Assembly: GCF_002272245.1 (NCBI RefSeq)
Contig: NZ_NPDD01000116.1
Coordinates: 1 to 64,000 of the forward strand
DNA length: 64,000 bases
Direction: 5' to 3'
From: Bacillus sp. 7884-1
GTDB taxonomy: Bacteria > Bacillota > Bacilli > Bacillales > Cytobacillaceae
The translations under genes and the position numbers were made by a program. The notes beneath the pieces were generated by a model. The model was not told the DNA's origin, made no database searches, and saw only the letters and a list, made by a program, of their open reading frames with translations. How positions within the stretch are numbered: position 1 is the first letter of the stretch; each line of letters opens with the position of its first letter. This document shows positions 27,391-36,924 of the stretch, one piece after another.

Positions 27391-27597
27391 TTACTCTACG
27401 TCATATCCTTGATCTTCAATCGTTTCTTTAATTTTTTCTAGTTAAACTTGTGATTCATTAAAGGTTACTTCTACTTGAGCATCGTCCAGTTTTACGTTTA
27501 CTCCATTAACGCCTTCTAATTGACCAACACTTCCCTCAACTGCCTTCACACAATGTCCACAAGACATTCCTTGTACGTTTAATGTTATATTTTTCAT
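27391..27597 (-). pseudogene. copZ: CopZ copper chaperone with internal stop
   Basis: 68-codon frame starting MKNITLNVQGMSCGHCVKAV, with the CxxC copper site. Codon 52 is TAA (27442-27444), after NESQV and before LEKIKETIEDQGYDVE, where relatives usually have Ser (TCA to TAA is a one-base change). The last 17 residues, the final helix and strand of the fold, would be lost. The ribosome binding site and upstream operator are intact. It is either a real nonsense mutation or a base-call error. Confidence 0.85.
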
Positions 27598-27636
27598 GTT
27601 TTCTCTCTCCTTAAAATAATAGGTTATTTAGCATAA

Positions 27637-27656
27637 TATACACAGTAGGGGTATAT
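27637..27656. promoter_or_regulatory. CsoR-type operator upstream of copZ
   Basis: ATACACAGTAGGGGTATAT is a degenerate relative of the other copper operators, about 40 bases upstream of the copZ start. Confidence 0.5.
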
Positions 27657-27672
27657 TAAAGGTAAATTTTTT

Positions 27673-28005
27673 TTACTTTTTCAATAGCTTTTGAATCGTC
27701 ACAACTAATTCATCTAAAACCTCTTCATCACCTTCTGAAAGGCGATCGACCACACAACCTTTTAGATGACCTTCCAAAAGAATTTTGGCTACACTATTTA
27801 AAGCCGATTGTGTTGCAGAAAGTTGTGTGATCACATCATCACAGTAAACGTCTTTGTCGATCATTCCTTTGATGCCTCGAATTTGACCTTCGATACGATT
27901 TAATCGAGTGGTTAAATTATTTTTTACACGTTCCGGATGATGACTTTTCCTAAAAGACGTAACACCCTCAGTATGGCACGCTTCTACTATTTTTAAATTT
28001 TCCAT
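27673..28005 (-). CDS. csoR: CsoR copper-sensing repressor
   Basis: 110 residues. The copper ligand set Cys-His-Cys is present: YCDDVITQLSATQSALNSV near 55, then LEGHLKGCV near 80-84. AGGAGG lies 7 bases before the ATG at 28005. It represses copZA and itself without Cu+. Compared with CstR at 14659 the His is kept, which separates the metal and persulfide sensors. It carries an extra N-terminal stretch with a Cys and His (VEACHTEGVTSFRKSHHPE). Confidence 0.93.
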   Translation of the reverse strand: MENLKIVEACHTEGVTSFRKSHHPERVKNNLTTRLNRIEGQIRGIKGMIDKDVYCDDVITQLSATQSALNSVAKILLEGHLKGCVVDRLSEGDEEVLDELVVTIQKLLKK

Positions 28006-28030
28006 CAACTTTACCTCCTAACTTAATTTT

Positions 28031-28060
28031 ATATTACCATACCCTAGTAGGGTATGTAAA
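28031..28060 (-). promoter_or_regulatory. csoR promoter with operator between -35 and -10
   Basis: On the minus strand TTTACA (28060-28055) and TAATAT (28036-28031) are separated by 18 bases, and ATACCCTAGTAGGGTAT (28039-28055) fills the spacer. Repressor bound there would block RNA polymerase directly. Confidence 0.8.
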
Positions 28061-28284
28061 GTATTAAAAAATAATAAACCTTTATTTTAATGTTCACTCA
28101 TAGCGACACATGAAATTTGGAGTCAGTCCCAATGTCACCAACTTAAGATTCCATAAAATGTATGTTAGCAACTGTATCTGTGCCTATAGTTCAAGTGTAC
28201 GCGCCAAGCAAAGCTCCCTCCGGTTAACAGGCGGGCTTTATTTGACGCTTTCCTTTAATTAACACACTTCTAAATCCCGAAAAA

Positions 28285-29003
28285 TTAAAATCCTTGGAAA
28301 TCTCCAAAAATCGGTGCAAATAATGAATTGATAAGTGTAAGTCTATCAAAAAACAGAATAATTCCAATAACTATGATAATTCCTCCGCCAATTCTCATTA
28401 CAGAGCCACTGTATTTTTTTACCCAAGTAAATTTAGTAATGAAAAACGCCATTAAAAGAAAAGGAATACTAAAACCTAAAACATAAGCTGCCATATACCA
28501 TAGACCCTGTGATGGATTTGCACCTACAAATGCTAATGTAGCTGCTAAAATTGGTCCCATACAAGGTGTCCAACCTACTGCAAAAGCTAATCCAATTAGT
28601 ACTGAACCTAAATAACCAGCTGGTTTATTTTTGATATGTGGTTTATGCTCCTTCATCAAAAATTTTGGTTGGAGTAGCCCAATGGTAATCACTCCAATGA
28701 CCACCATTAAAATAGCACCAATTTGTCGAATTAAATCTCCATATCGAAAATACCAAGTTTCTAATAAAGTCGCACTTCCTGCTGTTCCGAAACCAAACAC
28801 TAAATAAATTATTGAAAATCCAAACAAAAAGAAAATTGTATGCACAATTGCTTTGCGTTGTCCTTTTAATTCACCCATTTGTATTTCTGCTACACTCATT
28901 CCCGTAATATACGATAAAAATTCAGGATAAGTGGAAATACACTAGGCGATATAAAAGTTAATGTACCTGCACTGAATGCAAGTAAAATAGAAATGTCCGC
29001 CAT
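28285..29003 (-). pseudogene. ccdA: CcdA thiol-disulfide transporter, frameshifted
   Basis: GGGAGGG precedes ATG 29003 and MADISILLAFSAGTLTFISP. Near 28950 one base is missing: relatives read PLYPAFLSYITGMS, and here the frame breaks between SVFPL and PEFLSYITGM. The second frame runs on as a complete six-helix CcdA to 28285. The first of the two redox Cys is also changed (ISPSVFP instead of ISPCVLP), while the second is kept (GWTPCMGP). Two independent defects make real decay likely. CcdA would pass electrons to proteins such as the ResA-like one at 16412. Confidence 0.85.
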
Positions 29004-29019
29004 TAACGATCCCTCCCTT

Positions 29020-30142
<1,123 letters not shown>

Positions 30143-30194
30143 TCATCCTATCTATTTATTAATACTTCCTATAAAAAATAGTAATTTCTGCTGT

Positions 30195-30743
30195 TTATTC
30201 AATAATTTCTGTATGGAAGCAACGTTTCATATGGTTTAACATTGTTTCTCCAAGGTCAGTAAATGTTGCTACACCTCGTTTATGAATGGCTGTTTTGAAT
30301 CCTTCTGCATCTGCTCCCGCGACTGTTAAAAAGTCACAAATATCCGTAGTTACCCCTACAGTATGAACCTTTACTATTCCTAAATTTCTCAACGTTTCAG
30401 CCAAATCTGTTTGAAAGAATGCACTATAGTTCGTTTTAGGCGTATAAAATAGATTGTCGTGATCTTTAATTTCTTGATACCAATCATATAAATCTCCGTA
30501 TAATTGTTGCCCTTCTGTACCTACAATATTGTGTGGTGGCCATAATTCAAAGTGTGGGTCATTTGGTTGGTGTGCATCCATTGATATTACAACTACATTT
30601 CCTTCTGCTAAAAATCTGGCCGCCGTATCCTTAATATAAGGTACTATTTCTTGTGCAGGCTTGCCAACAGTTAATGTTCCATGATCAGCTACAAAATCAT
30701 TACTCATATCAACAATTAATAAAGCTTCCTTTGCCATCTTCAT
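30195..30743 (-). CDS. pncA: Nicotinamidase (isochorismatase family)
   Basis: 182 residues. The catalytic triad is Asp in LLIVDMSNDFVAD, Lys in FYTPKTNYSAFF and Cys in TTDICDFLTVAGA. The metal site DAHQPNDPHFELWPPH is diagnostic of nicotinamidases. It converts nicotinamide to nicotinate in NAD salvage. GGGG precedes the ATG at 30743, and a second ATG two codons on is also possible. Confidence 0.88.
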   Translation of the reverse strand: MKMAKEALLIVDMSNDFVADHGTLTVGKPAQEIVPYIKDTAARFLAEGNVVVISMDAHQPNDPHFELWPPHNIVGTEGQQLYGDLYDWYQEIKDHDNLFYTPKTNYSAFFQTDLAETLRNLGIVKVHTVGVTTDICDFLTVAGADAEGFKTAIHKRGVATFTDLGETMLNHMKRCFHTEIIE

Positions 30744-30869
30744 TCAACCCCAAAATTATATTTTAAAAATGTAATCTTTGACTAATCGGAAAAAACGCCT
30801 TATAAGGGTACTGATTTTCGGTTGTATTTTTTTGTGTCCTTGATGTTTTTCATTTTGTTATCCCAACAG

Positions 30870-30969
30870 GCTTGACTTAATACCTCAGGATATTCCTCAG
30901 GATTTAAGGAACGTTTGGGCAAACACTATGGCCTTTAATCCAAGAAATGTGCCAATGGGGAGAACATAA
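30870..30969 (+). pseudogene. C-terminal remnant of an unidentified protein
   Basis: A frame without start reads RLDLIPQDIPQDLRNVWANT, then MAFNPRNVPMGRT and a stop at 30969. Its composition looks like genuine protein. I do not recognise the family. The rest of 30744-31078 holds only this and the long hairpin. Confidence 0.3.
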
Positions 30970-30986
30970 TCAAGAAAATTAAAGGA

Positions 30987-31036
30987 GCAAAAAGGGTATA
31001 ATACCTCAGTATTTGAGGAAATTATACCCTTTTTGC
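30987..31036 (-). terminator. Long inverted-repeat terminator
   Basis: GCAAAAAGGGTATAAT (30987-31002) and ATTATACCCTTTTTGC (31021-31036) pair perfectly, with an inner CCTCA/TGAGG stem. It lies downstream of the Lrp gene at 31079 on the minus strand. The 50-base hairpin is longer than most terminators. Confidence 0.65.
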
Positions 31037-31078
31037 TATACTTATGCTTTTGTTATTTTGTATTCCGTCTTATATTTA

Positions 31079-31519
31079 TTATGGGGCAATCAACGGATTA
31101 TGTTTTTTAATCTCTTGTATTGATAGATACAAAGTATAATTTCCATAATCGAGAATTTTATTAAGAAAAAGATTCAATTTTTCTTGAGAATTAACTTTTA
31201 TTTTTATATGGTAACAGCCTTCTCCCGATACACGGTGAGCTTCAACTACCTCATTTTGATCATTAATAAAACGTATAAACGAATCATGGTTTGCTGTTTT
31301 CATATAAATAATGACAAACGCTGTAAAGATCAGTCCTACTTTCATTTCATCGACTATGAGAGAGTAAGCTTTAATCACACCACTTTCCTCAAGTTTTTTA
31401 ATACGATTTCCTACTGCTTGTCCCGTCATATGAATTTGTTCACCTAAGTCTTTCCATTGAATACGTGAATTCTCGGATAGTAACCGAAGGATCTGAAAAT
31501 CAATGTTATCAAGTTCCAT
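31079..31519 (-). CDS. Lrp/AsnC-family transcriptional regulator
   Basis: 146 residues. N-terminal HTH (DFQILRLLSENSRIQWKDLG..VGNRIKKLEESGVI), then a RAM domain with VSGEGCYHIKIKV. AAAGGAA precedes the ATG. It is divergent from the isochorismatase-like gene at 31641 with a 121-base shared promoter region, and probably controls it. It is paralogous to the Lrp at 18040. Confidence 0.85.
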   Translation of the reverse strand: MELDNIDFQILRLLSENSRIQWKDLGEQIHMTGQAVGNRIKKLEESGVIKAYSLIVDEMKVGLIFTAFVIIYMKTANHDSFIRFINDQNEVVEAHRVSGEGCYHIKIKVNSQEKLNLFLNKILDYGNYTLYLSIQEIKKHNPLIAP

Positions 31520-31640
31520 AATAAATTCCTTTCACCATGAAATGATTTGAGCTAAAAGTGTTTCATCAAAGTATCGATAGAAATTAAGATATTGTATATC
31601 ATCATACTTGTAATAAAAATTTTTTATTGAGGTGGATAAA

Positions 31641-32192
31641 ATGAGTACAGCTTTAATCATTGTTGATATACAAAACGACTATTTTCCAAATGGAAAGATG
31701 GAGTTAAGCAATCCTGATAAAGCAGCCGCTAATGCTGCTAAAGTTCTTGATTGGTTTAGACAAAATAACCAAGATAATATTTTTCATGTTCAGCATATCG
31801 CTAGTAGTCCAGAGTTAGGCTTCTTCCTTCCAAATACAGAGGGAGCTGAATTACATGAAACTGTTCTACCATTAGAACACGAAAACATTATCGTAAAAAA
31901 TTTCCCAAACAGCTTTTTAAAGACTGATTTAGAAAGCAAATTAAGAGATAAAGGAGTAACTAAGGTAGTGGTTGTAGGTATGATGACGCATATGTGTATT
32001 GATGCAACAGTTAGAGCTGCAGTGGATTTAGGCTTTGAAACTACACTTATTGAAGATGCATGTGCGACAAGGGACTTATCTTTTCAAGAAAAGAAAGTTC
32101 CAGCTGAACAGGTTCATTATGCGTTTGTCAGCGCACTTAACGGTATGTATGCCAATGTTATTTCGACCGAAGATTTCCTGCAACAAAGCTAA
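31641..32192 (+). CDS. Isochorismatase-family cysteine hydrolase
   Basis: 183 residues. ATG 31641 has GAGGTGG upstream; a GTG three codons earlier is within that site. The triad is Asp in LIIVDIQNDYFPN, Lys in IIVKNFPNSFL and Cys in VGMMTHMCIDATVRAA. It lacks the DAHQP metal motif of PncA at 30195, so it belongs to another branch (amide or N-carbamoyl hydrolases); the substrate is unknown. Confidence 0.85.
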   Translation: MSTALIIVDIQNDYFPNGKMELSNPDKAAANAAKVLDWFRQNNQDNIFHVQHIASSPELGFFLPNTEGAELHETVLPLEHENIIVKNFPNSFLKTDLESKLRDKGVTKVVVVGMMTHMCIDATVRAAVDLGFETTLIEDACATRDLSFQEKKVPAEQVHYAFVSALNGMYANVISTEDFLQQS

Positions 32193-32223
32193 CACAAACT
32201 TGAATAATAAATAATTAAATATC

Positions 32224-32259
32224 AATGGGAGTTGTTCATAAACAGCTCCCATTTTTTTT
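32224..32259 (+). terminator. Rho-independent terminator
   Basis: AATGGGAGTTGTT pairs with AACAGCTCCCATT (one mismatch), followed by eight T residues, 32 bases after the hydrolase stop. Bases 32260-32557 show no gene I can support. Confidence 0.85.
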
Positions 32260-32557
32260 GATGTTAGACTATTAATCCAACCTTTATACGTTATATCTTC
32301 AGTTTCCTAAAAATTGTTTGTCATACAATATCAAACCGAACCAAAGGACACCAGGCCAATAATCAGCATTAGATCGTGATAAAGACAATTATGCATGAGA
32401 ATAATACATTAATAGATAGGATTATTTTTCGTGTCCACAAAAGGTGTTCAAAGAGAAAGTGCCTGGCTCTCGTCTATTTCCCGAGCAACAGGTACTTTCG
32501 TCTATTTAAATATTGCTTCAACATCTACTTCGAAACCATTTATAATGCTAGATTTGA

Positions 32558-33035
32558 TTAAACCTTGTTTTCATTTTCAATTAGGCGATATTGATTGTCT
32601 TCCCCTAATGAATAAACCATAATATTATTCAATATTGGATTGATAATCCAATATTCTTTAACTCGGAATTTTTGATAAAGATTCGTTTTAAAAATTAAGT
32701 CGTGTGATTGGTTCGAAGGGCTAATAATTTCAATGATCATTTCGGGAATACCGATATATTTCTGTTCAGTAAAACCTGTTTTGTCACATATGATTGATAA
32801 ATCAGGTATTATTATTTTTTTTCGTCACTTTCTTCATCGACTAGTTCGATATCATAAGAGGCTGCAAGAACTTCGCAATCCTTTCCATCTAGTAAATGAA
32901 ATAAAAATGCGGATAATTTCATAGATATTCTTTGATGTTTCGTGTTGGGGGACGGGGATATATAAACAACACCATCAAAATATTCTAATTGCTGATATGT
33001 CGATTTTCAGGTAATTTTATTGAAAACACCTTCTT
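32558..33035 (-). pseudogene. Uma2-family (DUF820) putative nuclease, broken
   Basis: Pieces in different minus-strand frames join into one protein. YQQLEYFDGVVYISPSPNTK and HQRISMKLSAFLFHLLDGKD lead to a one-base break near 32815. LSIICDKTGFTEQKYIG and MIIEIISPSNQSHDLIFKTN follow, then YQKFRVKEYWIINPI. The GVVYxSPSPxxxHQ, IEIxSPS and VKEYWIxxP motifs are those of Uma2. A second shift lies near 32998, close to the missing start. The gene is inactive. Confidence 0.8.
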
Positions 33036-33120
33036 TCTAACCAATTCTTATTAAAATTATATGAGAAAGCAATGAATAATACAAAGGTGAAAGGTATATT
33101 ACGTTCCATATGCCATAAGC

Positions 33121-33999
33121 TTAATCAATGATTAAATGATCAATTCCAACAACGTCTTTACTATGACGAAACATCCCGGCGGATACACCAACCGCTTTGC
33201 GGAATACTTTGTTGAAATAGTTGGCATTTGCATACCCTACCTGAGCAGCAATGTCTGTAACAGAGGAACTCGTTGAACTCAGAAGCTCTGCCGCTTTTTG
33301 AATTCTGATTTTGGTAAGGTATTGGACAGGTGTCATATTTAGTTGGTGTTGAAACTGCTTTATAAAATAATATCTTGAGAAACCGGATACGGCCGCTATT
33401 TCGTCGAGTGTTATCGGTTCATGATAATGTGTTTGGATAAAGGATAAAGCTTTAGTAATCTGAAGAGAGAAACCGTTCGCTGTTTTTTCAATATTCCTTA
33501 TGAAACGGTAACACTCCATAATAAACTCATATGCTTTTGCAGAAGCGTAATATGTATCTGTAATCTTTTGATCATATGTGTCTTGATAGATTTTAAGCAA
33601 AAGCTGGATGAGCTTTGAATCCGGAGGCACTTTCAAGACAGGACCGTTCTGTTCCTTCATAAACCGCCAGCACTCGGCGGCTTCTCGTCCCACTAATGTA
33701 ATAAACATAAACTCCCATCCCTTGCTATCCTTTGGAAAGTAATAACGATGATCGCTAGGAATCTCGACAATGAAGGCTTCCCCTGCCTTCACTGTATAAC
33801 TATTATCCGCTATTTCAAGACTTCCCGATCCTGAGAGAGTGTATTGAAACACATATGTGCCGACATCTTTCCGCTTTAACCCATGCCAATCATAAACTGC
33901 ACCGGGCATTTTCTCTTCCCGGCCAAGCGAGAAAATGTTTGCCACATCGTTAGGAAGCACATCTTGAAAACGAAAACCGTACGTTCCATAATCCTTCAT
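33121..33999 (-). CDS. AraC-family transcriptional regulator
   Basis: 292 residues from ATG 33999, with AGGGGG 6 bases upstream; the frame is open further but without an RBS. There is an N-terminal AraC arm/cupin domain (GSGSLEIADNSYTVKAGEAF), and two HTH motifs lie in the last 100 residues (TLDEIAAVSGFSRYYFIKQF; SVTDIAAQVGYANANYFNKV). It is divergent from the alpha-galactosidase gene at 34207 and likely its activator, probably responding to an alpha-galactoside. Confidence 0.87.
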   Translation of the reverse strand: MKDYGTYGFRFQDVLPNDVANIFSLGREEKMPGAVYDWHGLKRKDVGTYVFQYTLSGSGSLEIADNSYTVKAGEAFIVEIPSDHRYYFPKDSKGWEFMFITLVGREAAECWRFMKEQNGPVLKVPPDSKLIQLLLKIYQDTYDQKITDTYYASAKAYEFIMECYRFIRNIEKTANGFSLQITKALSFIQTHYHEPITLDEIAAVSGFSRYYFIKQFQHQLNMTPVQYLTKIRIQKAAELLSSTSSSVTDIAAQVGYANANYFNKVFRKAVGVSAGMFRHSKDVVGIDHLIID

Positions 34000-34206
34000 A
34001 TGTTTCCCCCTATAAGTCAAAGACAATATTTTACCCTCCAATCACACTAACTTACCATTGAGAATCTTATATAAACATTTTACTATTATTATAACAACAA
34101 AAAATCAAAGATGAATATGGGACGTTAAGTTGTTCTCAAAACAATTTTTTATCCTATTAGAAGATTTGATAGGCAGTCCGAGTTTCACTTTACAGGAGGT
34201 AAATAT

Positions 34207-35511
34207 ATGTCAAAAATCACATTTATTGGAGCAGGAAGTACAGTTTTTGCAAAAAATGTTCTTGGTGACTGCCTACATGTTCCGGCATTAGCTGGGTTCG
34301 AGTTCGCATTATTTGATATCGATGAGCAACGCTTAGAAGACTCGGAAAATATGTTAAACAATTTAAAACAAAGCCTACGAGCAAACATAGTAGTGAAAGC
34401 GTATTCAGATCGCAAAGAAGCGTTGCGTGGAGCAAAATACATTATTAATGCCATTCAAGTTGGCGGCTACAAACCAAGCACCGTTATAGATTTTGAAATC
34501 CCTAAAAAATATGGCCTTCGTCAAACAATTGCTGACACAATCGGGATTGGCGGTATTTTCCGTTCGCTTCGCACTATTCCGGTTATGTGGGATTTCGCCA
34601 AGGATATCGAAGAGGTTTGTCCGGATGCTCTGTTTTTAAACTACACAAATCCGATGGCAACATTAGTAGGGGCAATGCTTCGCTATACAAATGTAAAAAC
34701 AGTCGGATTATGCCATAGCGTACAAGTTTGCAGCGAGCACCTGTTCAAATCCTTAGGAATGGATCATGATGGAGTCGAAGAAAAAATCGCAGGTATCAAC
34801 CATATGGCTTGGCTTCTTGAGATCAAACGCGACGGCAAAGATTTATATCCGGAAATTAAACGCCGTGCGAGAGAAAAACAACAAATAAAACATGATGATA
34901 TGATCCGCTTCGAATTAATGGACAAATTCGGATACTACGTAACGGAATCATCTGAGCATAATGCCGAGTACCATCCGTACTTCATTAAACGCAATTATCC
35001 GCAATTAATTGAGAAATTCAATATCCCTCTTGATGAGTATCCACGTCGTTGTGAAGAGCAAATTAAACGCTGGGACAAAATGCGCGATGAGATGGTCAAC
35101 AATGCACAACTTACCCATTCCCGTTCTCACGAATATGGTTCCCGTATTATTGAAGCAATTGAGACGAATGTTCCATTTAAATTTGGCGGCAACATTTTAA
35201 ATAAGGACCGACTAATTAGCAATTTACCGGAAAAAGCTGTTGTTGAAGTATCATGCGTTGCTGACCGCAGCGGAATCACTCCTTGCTATGTAGGAGATCT
35301 TCCAGAACAGTTAGCCGCCCTTAACCGTACAAATATTAATACACAGCTTTTAACCATTGAAGCAGCGGTAACGAAAAAGAGAGAACACATCTATCAGGCA
35401 GCAATGCTGGACCCTCATACGGCCGCTGAATTATCAATGGATGACATCATTGCGATGTGCGATGATTTAATTGAAGCACACGGTGACTGGATTCCAAAAT
35501 TCGAAGATTGA
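34207..35511 (+). CDS. melA: Alpha-galactosidase, glycoside hydrolase family 4
   Basis: 434 residues. The NAD-binding motif is KITFIGAGSTVFAKNVLGDC. The GH4 metal-binding Cys lies in TVGLCHSVQVCSEH near 168, with the His in AGINHMAWLLEI near 197. The enzyme needs NAD and Mn2+ and cleaves alpha-1,6-galactosides such as melibiose and raffinose inside the cell. ACAGGAGG precedes the ATG. The GH4 family also has glucosidases and galacturonidases, but the N-terminal region and length fit MelA. Confidence 0.88.
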   Translation: MSKITFIGAGSTVFAKNVLGDCLHVPALAGFEFALFDIDEQRLEDSENMLNNLKQSLRANIVVKAYSDRKEALRGAKYIINAIQVGGYKPSTVIDFEIPKKYGLRQTIADTIGIGGIFRSLRTIPVMWDFAKDIEEVCPDALFLNYTNPMATLVGAMLRYTNVKTVGLCHSVQVCSEHLFKSLGMDHDGVEEKIAGINHMAWLLEIKRDGKDLYPEIKRRAREKQQIKHDDMIRFELMDKFGYYVTESSEHNAEYHPYFIKRNYPQLIEKFNIPLDEYPRRCEEQIKRWDKMRDEMVNNAQLTHSRSHEYGSRIIEAIETNVPFKFGGNILNKDRLISNLPEKAVVEVSCVADRSGITPCYVGDLPEQLAALNRTNINTQLLTIEAAVTKKREHIYQAAMLDPHTAAELSMDDIIAMCDDLIEAHGDWIPKFED

Positions 35512-35582
35512 AAAACAATATCGTTCATATAACTATAAAAATATTACACATGTGAAATTTTATTATTTTATATGGAAGTATG

Positions 35583-35621
35583 TAAAAAAGATGTGCCTTC
35601 ATTATAGGTATATCTTTTTTA
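35583..35621 (+). terminator. Rho-independent terminator of melA
   Basis: AAAAAAGAT and ATCTTTTTT flank CCT..AGG, giving a hairpin ending in T residues, 72 bases after the melA stop. Confidence 0.65.
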
Positions 35622-35734
35622 CTATCTAACTGAAACTAACACGTCTATGGTATAATGAAGGTGCTTACATAGGTATTTGTCTAACTATCTATATTTCTAT
35701 TATCTTTCAACATAATTGGTCTGGAGTTGGAAAT

Positions 35735-36436
35735 ATGTATACTATATTTGGACGTTTAAATCCCGTTTTTGAGTGGGCTACAAAGCTTGCAGGTATAAAT
35801 CTATTATGGGTTTTGTTTAACTTCCCCATTGCTTACCTAACATTATCTTTATTTACTGTTAAAGAGATGTGGCAGATAGGCTTTCTGATTATGACCATCG
35901 CTGTGCTGGTACCATTTATTTTTTTTCCAGCAACTACGGCTATGTTTGGTATTGTTAGAAAATGGGTTATGAAGGAAGAAGTGCCAATTATTCGATTCTT
36001 TTGGAAATACTATAAGGAAAATTATAAGAGGAGTCTTGTGGGTGGATTGATTTTTTCAGTTTCTTGGGCCATTGTTGGTGTTGACTACTATTATTTTCAT
36101 ACCCGCATTCACTTTGTTAGTTATCTATTTTTATTCCTCATGGTTTGGTTGTTAATTATTACTCTTTACTTTTTTGCCCATACCGTTCATACAGACACGA
36201 GATTCGGAGAAGGATTAAAAAATGCGTTCATTTTATCGATTGCTAATCCAATCTACTCGATTGGGCTTGCCATTACCAGTATGGTCATTTTGTATGTTAG
36301 TTTTATGAAATTACCATTTTTGCTGCCATTTTTCACCGGCGCGGCTATATCTTTTCTTGCATTCTTTGCTTACAATAAGGTATTTACTAATATTGTTCAA
36401 ATTCACCAAAATACTTCAGAGGAAAAATCTTCTTGA
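35735..36436 (+). CDS. DUF624 (YesL-type) membrane protein
   Basis: 233 residues, about five or six hydrophobic helices. MYTIFGRLNPVFEWATKLAG and INLLWVLFNFPIAYL form the DUF624 signature, followed by ATTAMFGIVRKWVMKEE. Such genes accompany carbohydrate ABC importers and polysaccharide-degradation loci; biochemical role unknown. It is separate from melA and has its own RBS (TGGAG). A second member lies at 59026 in the other ABC operon. Confidence 0.82.
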   Translation: MYTIFGRLNPVFEWATKLAGINLLWVLFNFPIAYLTLSLFTVKEMWQIGFLIMTIAVLVPFIFFPATTAMFGIVRKWVMKEEVPIIRFFWKYYKENYKRSLVGGLIFSVSWAIVGVDYYYFHTRIHFVSYLFLFLMVWLLIITLYFFAHTVHTDTRFGEGLKNAFILSIANPIYSIGLAITSMVILYVSFMKLPFLLPFFTGAAISFLAFFAYNKVFTNIVQIHQNTSEEKSS

Positions 36437-36560
36437 TTGAAGATTTTCAACTTGAGGTTAATAGTCGCTAGTTTGTGGAAAGCGAGCAGCTTAAATAAAA
36501 AGTCCTTGGATCTTTTTATTTAAGATGTTTATCCTTAATCGAGTTACCAACAAAAGTAAA

Positions 36561-36747
36561 ATAGGCGGAGATTTTCCGGTTAAATGCAAAATGGAGCTCG
36601 TGTCATGGGATATAAGCGGAGGTTTTCCGCTTATTCAAAGCAAAATCTCCCATTTTCGAATTTTCCGTGCCAATAGGCGGAATCTCTCCGTCTATTATAG
36701 CTTTTTTTAATACTAATTACACATTAAGCGGAAATTCTCCGCCTATT
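36561..36747. repeat. Four clustered intergenic palindromes
   Basis: Four related elements lie at 36561-36582, 36612-36634, 36672-36696 and 36724-36747. Best copy ATAAGCGGAGGTTTTCCGCTTAT. All have the form (A/T)A(A/G)GCGGA-N5-TCCGC(T/C)TA. Copy starts are 51, 60 and 52 bases apart. They fill the gap between converging genes. No protein is encoded. Confidence 0.75.
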
Positions 36748-36804
36748 TATCAGCTTGGGTGCTAAACCTGATCCCCCAACCGACAAATAAGAACCTTGAG
36801 AATA

Positions 36805-36842
36805 AAGAAAAAGACGTATGCCAATCCATACGTCTTTTCTTG
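36805..36842. terminator. Convergent bidirectional terminator
   Basis: AAAAGACGTATG pairs perfectly with CATACGTCTTTT around CCAATC, with A- and T-runs on either side, between the converging DUF624 and GH43 genes. Confidence 0.85.
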
Positions 36843-36924
36843 TGTCTTTAATAAGAAAGAACCCGATAACAAAACCCTTATTTCAACCTAAGAGGACTTT
36901 TTATATGCTGTTCCATCTATTCAT

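Noticed and set aside
28090-28260. Possible insertion-sequence end near AATGTCACCAACTTAAG and an imperfect hairpin with AAGCAAAGC and GGGCTTTATTTG
   Set aside because: No transposase fragment or matching inverted end could be confirmed by eye; left as unannotated intergenic DNA.
32376-32622. Short overlapping open frames starting with VSTKGVQRESAW
   Set aside because: No RBS, no recognisable motif, and overlap with the end of the Uma2 remnant.
36561-36747. CRISPR array
   Set aside because: Units are palindromic, differ from each other, and spacers vary in length; no cas gene in the window.
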